DNA of 26,476 nucleotides from Streptosporangiaceae bacterium. GTDB lineage: Bacteria; Actinomycetota; Actinomycetes; Streptosporangiales; Streptosporangiaceae. The stretch is taken from NCBI GenBank assembly GCA_030045295.1, contig JASIGD010000484.1, positions 1 through 26,476 of the forward strand, given 5' to 3'. A model generated the notes under the pieces. That model had not been told where the DNA came from. It made no database searches and worked only from the letters and a program-made list of their open reading frames with translations. The position numbers and the translations under genes were made by a program. Shown in pieces: positions 22,542 through 26,476 of this stretch (positions are counted from its first letter, which is position 1; each line of letters starts with the position of its first letter).

Positions 22542-24035
22542 TCAGCGCGGTTCGGCCCGGATCGGCCGGCCCGGGAGGGCCGCCTGCACCAGGTCGCCGT
22601 TTCGTACCACGAACGTCCCGTTCACGAGCACGTGCCGGATGCCAGCCGAAGGCCGGGTACTGTCGGCGGTGCTGGCCCGGTCGGTAATCGCCGCCGCGTC
22701 GAACACCACCACGTCGGCATCCATCCCCGACCGGAGCCGACCCTTCCGCCGCATCGCTGGCACGCGATCCTGCAGCAGCCGGGCGGGTCCCAGGCTGCAC
22801 TTGCGCAGCGCTTCGCTGAGGCTGAGCGGCCCTCCGCGGGTCAGCATCCGGATGGCCCGGGCAAAGGTTCCTGCCGTGCGGGGATGCGTGATCGCCGTCG
22901 CGGGCAGCGGCCACCCGATCGGCTCTGGCGGCGGTTCAGTCCAGGTCAGCGGCATGGCGTCGCTGGCCACGATAGCGCCGGGATAGGTGAGAGACCGCAT
23001 CAGGAGTGCTCGGTCGTTCGCATCGTTCTCGTCGAGCAGGTCGATCGTCGCCAGTCCGCCCGGATCGGTCCGTCTCAGCTCGCGCAGCCGCTCGGCCGTT
23101 GCGATGCGCTCGCCCGTTGGGGCGTAGGTCAGCGAGGCCGGTACGAGCCCTCGCTCGGCCAGCCGTTCTGGCGCGAGGAAGGCCGCGCCAATGCCCGTCA
23201 TGCCGTACCCGTAGGGATATGCCTCGGTGCTCACCCGCGCGCCCGCCGCCTGCGCCCGGCTGACCAGCTCCAGGACGCGTTCAACGTGGCGCTGCGACGT
23301 GCTGTTGACGTGGCAGTAGTGCATCTGCGCCCCGGTCTGGCCGGCGGCGCGGACGATCTCGTCTGCCCCGTCGATGACGACGCCCGGCGCCATTTCGATC
23401 AGGTCGCGCGCGTGCGTGAACGTCGGCACGCCGGCGTCGGCGGCCACCCCGGCCACCCGCAGGTACTCCGCCGGGCTGACGCCCGGCGCGTAACCCAGCA
23501 AGATCCCGATGCCCAGGGCGCCGTCGGCCAGGTCGTCCGACAGCTCTGACAGCATGGCCGCGGTCTCAGCGGGCCGTGCCGGGCGCTGCCAGGCCGGGTC
23601 CCCGATGCTGGCCAGCAACGTGGCGAGCGTTCCGCGCGGCCTTACCCCGGCCACGGCCTGCATCCGGGCCAGCGCCCACGACGCGGCGAAGCCGTAGTTG
23701 ACCGGCCTGCCTTCGGCGGCAGCTTTCCGGTACGCGGCGGCCACCGGGGTAATGCCCGCCTCGAGCTCGAGCGCCGTCGTCACCCCGTCGAGTGCCTGAA
23801 GCCGCTGGCCAGCGATGTCGTTGGCGTGACTGTGCAGGTCGATGAACCCGGCCGTAACCACCAGGCCGGTCACGTCGAACCCGGCCCGTGCGGGAGGCAG
23901 CCGTTCTTCGACGGCAGCGATCCGGCCCTGCGCGATCGCAACGTCCCGGATGGCGTCCAGCCCGGATTCGGGATCGACGACGCGGCCTCCGCGTAGCACG
24001 CCATCCCAACCGGTCACCCGGTCATTGTCGCTCAC
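22542..24035 (-). CDS. N-acyl-D-amino-acid deacylase (D-aminoacylase/D-glutamate deacylase family)
   Basis: The 497-residue amidohydrolase-superfamily protein removes the acyl group from N-acyl-D-amino acids. An N-terminal beta segment (VLRGGRVVDPESGLDAIRDVAI) leads to the metal motif FIDLHSHAND (His68, His70). Further likely ligands or catalytic residues are TFTHARD (His208), MHYCHVNS (His239/His242) and IVASDAMP (Asp359). The C-terminal urease-like strand segment (RKGRLRSGMDADVVVFD...IRHVLVNGTFVVRNGD) is typical. The GTG start at 24035 is followed by a sequence matching family N-termini; CAGGG lies about 9 nt upstream. Upstream codons are Arg-rich and not coding-like. No signal peptide, so it is cytoplasmic. 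It could process D-amino acid derivatives freed from cell walls. Confidence 0.87.
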   Translation of the reverse strand: MSDNDRVTGWDGVLRGGRVVDPESGLDAIRDVAIAQGRIAAVEERLPPARAGFDVTGLVVTAGFIDLHSHANDIAGQRLQALDGVTTALELEAGITPVAAAYRKAAAEGRPVNYGFAASWALARMQAVAGVRPRGTLATLLASIGDPAWQRPARPAETAAMLSELSDDLADGALGIGILLGYAPGVSPAEYLRVAGVAADAGVPTFTHARDLIEMAPGVVIDGADEIVRAAGQTGAQMHYCHVNSTSQRHVERVLELVSRAQAAGARVSTEAYPYGYGMTGIGAAFLAPERLAERGLVPASLTYAPTGERIATAERLRELRRTDPGGLATIDLLDENDANDRALLMRSLTYPGAIVASDAMPLTWTEPPPEPIGWPLPATAITHPRTAGTFARAIRMLTRGGPLSLSEALRKCSLGPARLLQDRVPAMRRKGRLRSGMDADVVVFDAAAITDRASTADSTRPSAGIRHVLVNGTFVVRNGDLVQAALPGRPIRAEPR

Positions 24036-24160
24036 TCCGCAACCCTGCGTCGTGCGCCGATCGTCGCCGCGCCGGAATCGATCGCGGTCGGCCGGTGCGA
24101 CGCGGTGCGGTCGGGATCGGCCGTGTCCGGCCGGGAATTCGCGCACAGGGGTCGGGCGGT

Positions 24161-24177
24161 AACGTTTCCGGAACGTT
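24161..24177. promoter_or_regulatory. Repeated AACGTT sites upstream of the deacylase
   Basis: AACGTT occurs at 24161-24166 and 24172-24177, flanking TCCGG and creating a near-palindrome around TTCCGGAA. It lies about 125 bp upstream of the deacylase start. It is a possible operator or promoter element; no regulator can be named. Confidence 0.3.
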
Positions 24178-24206
24178 CGCGGCCTAGCGTGGCATCGAGG
24201 AGAGCG

Positions 24207-24262
24207 CAGCCAGGACCGGCGACGCCGGACATCGCGGCTCGTCGGCGGGCCGGTCCTGGCTG
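24207..24262 (-). terminator. 14-bp stem hairpin after the AAA/TPR regulator gene
   Basis: CAGCCAGGACCGGC (24207-24220) and GCCGGTCCTGGCTG (24249-24262) are exact reverse complements around a 28-nt loop that has some pairing of its own. It begins 56 bp past the stop of the minus-strand regulator gene, in the right place to end that transcript before the deacylase gene. Confidence 0.65.
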
Positions 24263-24317
24263 GCTTGGTCGAGCCGTGCGCGTCGCCCGCGTCCGGGCCG
24301 CCCGGCCAGCCTGTCCG

Positions 24318-26476
24318 CTACCACTCGACGAGCGTCCAGATCTCGGGTCGCGGCGCGTCGCCCACGTCGACCGCGGCGAACCGCTTGGCCGCCTCCTTGA
24401 GGTGCGCCATCGCGGCCTCGCCCTGGCCGTCCGCGTGCAGCAGGTCGGCCATGTTCGTGTGCAGGGCGGCGACGCGATGCTGGTCACCGAGTTCGCTGCC
24501 GAGCTCGAGCGCTTCGGCGCCAACCGCCAGTGCCTCCTTGATGCGGCCCGTCTCGGCCATCAGCCGGGCCAGGTTGTTCAGCGCGGCCACGGCCGCGCCG
24601 AGCTCGGGCAGTTGCCGTGCCTCGGCCAGGGCGTCCCGCAGGTAGCTCTCGGCCGCCGCGGCATCCCCGGCTCGCGCCGCGAGCATGCCGAGCACGTTAA
24701 GAGCCTGGGCCGTAGCGCCGCGGTCGGCGGCCGCCCGGGCGCACGAGAGCGCCGCCCGGCCGAACGCGGCGGCCTGCTCGCTATCGCCACGTCGGTAGGC
24801 GACCACGGCCCGGTCGGCCTCGACCCGGGCCAGCCGGCCCGGCTGAGCGGCCGAGACCAGCTCGGTGACCACCGCGAGGTGCGACTCGGCCAGATCCCAG
24901 TCGCCCAGCCGGTGGTGCACGTCGGCGAGCTTGTGCTCGATGCTGGCCTGCACGGCGCGGTCGCCGTCTTGGTCCCCTTCGTCGGTGCCCGCCAGGGCCG
25001 CGGCCGACTCGAACTCGGCGAGCGCTTCCCGGTATCGGCCGAGCACGACGAGTTCTTCGCCGAGCGCGATCCGCCCGGGCAGCTGCGGATAGCCGAGCCC
25101 GAGGGCCCGGACCATCCGGTCCCGAGCCTCGGCGTGCGCGTACAGTTCACGGGCCCTCTCCGCCGCCCGCCACCACCACCGCGCGGCCTCGGCGTCGCGG
25201 CCGGCCGCCTGCAGGTGATCGGCCACGGTCGCGGCCCGGGTGGTGCCGGGATCCCGCTCGTACCGCCGGGCCAGGACGTCCGCCGCCCGGCCGTGCAGCA
25301 GCCGCCGCCTGGCCAGGGTGGCCGACTCGTAGGCGGTCCTGCGCAACGCCTCGTACGGGAAGCCGTACGAAGGCGCTGCGTTCGCGGTCAGCGGGGGGAT
25401 CTCGGTCAGCAATGACCGCGTAAGCGCCTCGTCGATCGCCTCGACGATCTCGTCCTCGCCCCGCCCGCTGACCGCGCGCAGCAAGTCCGCGTCGTTGCTC
25501 CGGCCGAGCACGGCAGCCGCGGTCAGCACCTGCATGGTCGGTTCGCTAGCGGCCTGCAGCCGGGTCCGCAGCAGGTCCCGGACGCTGGCCGGCGGCCACC
25601 AGTCGGCCTGCTGCTGCGGGCTGTCCCCGGCCGACCGCAGGGCCTCGATGTACTCGCGGACCAGCATCGGCAGCCCGTGCGTCTCGGCCATCAGCCGGGC
25701 CAGGTCGATCCGGGGCATCCCGTCCCGGTCAAGGAGCGCGGCGATCGCCTCCGACCCGAGCGGACCCGGCCTGATCGTCTCGCCGAGGGCGGAGTCCTCG
25801 GCCTCGCTGATGGCGGTGCGCAGGACCCGCAGTCGCCCGCCCTGTTCGGCCTCCCAGCTCAGCACCAGCAGCAGCGGCCAGTCGCCGAGCCGCCGCACCA
25901 GGTAGGCGAGCAAGCCGAGGGATGAGCTGTCGGCCCAGTGCACGTCCTCCACGATGACCACGCCGGGCAGGACCTTTTCGGCGGAGTCTGCGGCGGTCGC
26001 GGCCAGCAGCGTATCGGCGATGGCCGCGTACAACCTGGTCACCGCCACCGGGCTGTCGAGTGCCGGAGCGACCGAGTCCGGGTGGGCCGTAGCCAGGGCG
26101 GGCACCAGGCGACCCGCCATCGCGGCCGTCTGGGCCGGAAGCACGTGCGGAAGATCGGGGCGGACCACGAGCGCGGTACGCAGCAGGTCGGCGGCCAGCA
26201 CGAACGGCAGCGCGGTCTCGCCGTCGTGGCACCGCGCCGCCAGCATGGCGGCGCCTCGAAGGCCCTGCGGCCCCCCGGCCGCCTCCGCTCGGAACTCGGT
26301 GATCAACCGCGTCTTGCCGCTCCCCGCCTGGCCCGTGATCGCCACTACCCGCCCCTGGGGGCCGGCCGCCCGCCACGCCGCGCTCAGGACCGCGAGCTCG
26401 GCCGCGCGGCCGACCAGCGGCCACGGATCAGGGATCCCGGCAACCCCAGCGAGCCCGGGAACGGCGGGAGCCGCGG
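24318..26476 (-). CDS. AAA/STAND-type ATPase with TPR region, signalling or transcriptional regulator (N-terminus beyond window)
   Basis: The frame is open to the right edge (719 residues present). It begins in the linker (PDPWPLVGRAAELAVLSAAW), the usual start of an AAA_16 domain, followed by Walker A GQAGSGKTRL and Walker B VVIVEDVHWAD. An arm region follows (LLRTRLQAAS...VLGRSNDADLLRAVSG). The C-terminal third is a run of TPR-like helices (ARWWWRAAERARELYAHAEAR, YREALAEFESAAALAG, AGDAAAAESYLRDALAEARQL). The protein ends in EIWTLVEW with no LuxR-type helix-turn-helix. Such proteins usually carry an effector at the unseen N-terminus, for example a BTAD/SARP DNA-binding domain or a nucleotide cyclase domain. 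Nucleotide-dependent switching is inferred from the family. Confidence 0.85.
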   Translation of the reverse strand, partial: AAPAVPGLAGVAGIPDPWPLVGRAAELAVLSAAWRAAGPQGRVVAITGQAGSGKTRLITEFRAEAAGGPQGLRGAAMLAARCHDGETALPFVLAADLLRTALVVRPDLPHVLPAQTAAMAGRLVPALATAHPDSVAPALDSPVAVTRLYAAIADTLLAATAADSAEKVLPGVVIVEDVHWADSSSLGLLAYLVRRLGDWPLLLVLSWEAEQGGRLRVLRTAISEAEDSALGETIRPGPLGSEAIAALLDRDGMPRIDLARLMAETHGLPMLVREYIEALRSAGDSPQQQADWWPPASVRDLLRTRLQAASEPTMQVLTAAAVLGRSNDADLLRAVSGRGEDEIVEAIDEALTRSLLTEIPPLTANAAPSYGFPYEALRRTAYESATLARRRLLHGRAADVLARRYERDPGTTRAATVADHLQAAGRDAEAARWWWRAAERARELYAHAEARDRMVRALGLGYPQLPGRIALGEELVVLGRYREALAEFESAAALAGTDEGDQDGDRAVQASIEHKLADVHHRLGDWDLAESHLAVVTELVSAAQPGRLARVEADRAVVAYRRGDSEQAAAFGRAALSCARAAADRGATAQALNVLGMLAARAGDAAAAESYLRDALAEARQLPELGAAVAALNNLARLMAETGRIKEALAVGAEALELGSELGDQHRVAALHTNMADLLHADGQGEAAMAHLKEAAKRFAAVDVGDAPRPEIWTLVEW

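Noticed and set aside
1..26476. CRISPR arrays, tRNA or rRNA genes, prophage or integrase genes
   Set aside because: I read through the intergenic regions and found no regularly spaced repeats, no tRNA T-loop-like segments and no recombinase motifs.

Overview
The window is about 70% GC. Its coding regions prefer G or C at the third codon position, it uses GTG and TTG starts, intergenic hairpins lack U-tracts, and several genes look leaderless. With families such as DHA2/TetR pairs, lone ricin-type lectins, DinB proteins and DUF885 proteins, this points to a soil actinomycete with a large genome, possibly in or near the Streptosporangiales. I cannot name the species. No rRNA, tRNA, CRISPR array, transposase or integrase is visible.

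Layout. (1) 1-2383: a DHA2-type efflux pump (running off the left edge) divergent from a TetR repressor, with two operator palindromes between them, then a small conserved actinobacterial protein. (2) 2480-5501, minus strand: a probable operon read as class 3 lipase, D,D-carboxypeptidase, FAD-dependent DAO-family oxidase. (3) 5663-9950, minus strand: a DUF885 zinc hydrolase, a histidine phosphatase and HypX, the CO-forming maturation factor of NiFe hydrogenase, with no hydrogenase gene in view. (4) 10203-14764, plus strand: small or isolated genes separated by long noncoding stretches: an unknown 125-residue protein, a glycogen-binding-like E-set domain, a secreted ricin-B lectin, a DinB protein and a flavodoxin-like FMN protein. 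The flavodoxin gene has one truncated copy and one approximately 54-bp remnant upstream, and a VOC gene scrap lies just after it. (5) 14947-17790: a large Orn/Lys/Arg-type PLP decarboxylase. (6) 17762-22338, minus strand: three genes for cell-envelope proteins (a single-pass membrane protein, a secreted CHAP plus glucosaminidase plus unknown-domain wall hydrolase, and a second membrane protein). This is the best candidate for an undescribed system. (7) 22542-26476, minus strand: an N-acyl-D-amino-acid deacylase and an AAA/TPR signalling ATPase cut by the right edge.

How they may work together. Several genes deal with the cell wall or D-amino acids: the D,D-carboxypeptidase frees D-Ala, the next gene in its operon is a DAO-type oxidase, the three-gene module carries a peptidoglycan hydrolase, and the D-aminoacylase deacylates D-amino acids. 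This link is inference. The plus-strand region from 10.2 to 14.8 kb looks like a zone of duplication and gene decay.
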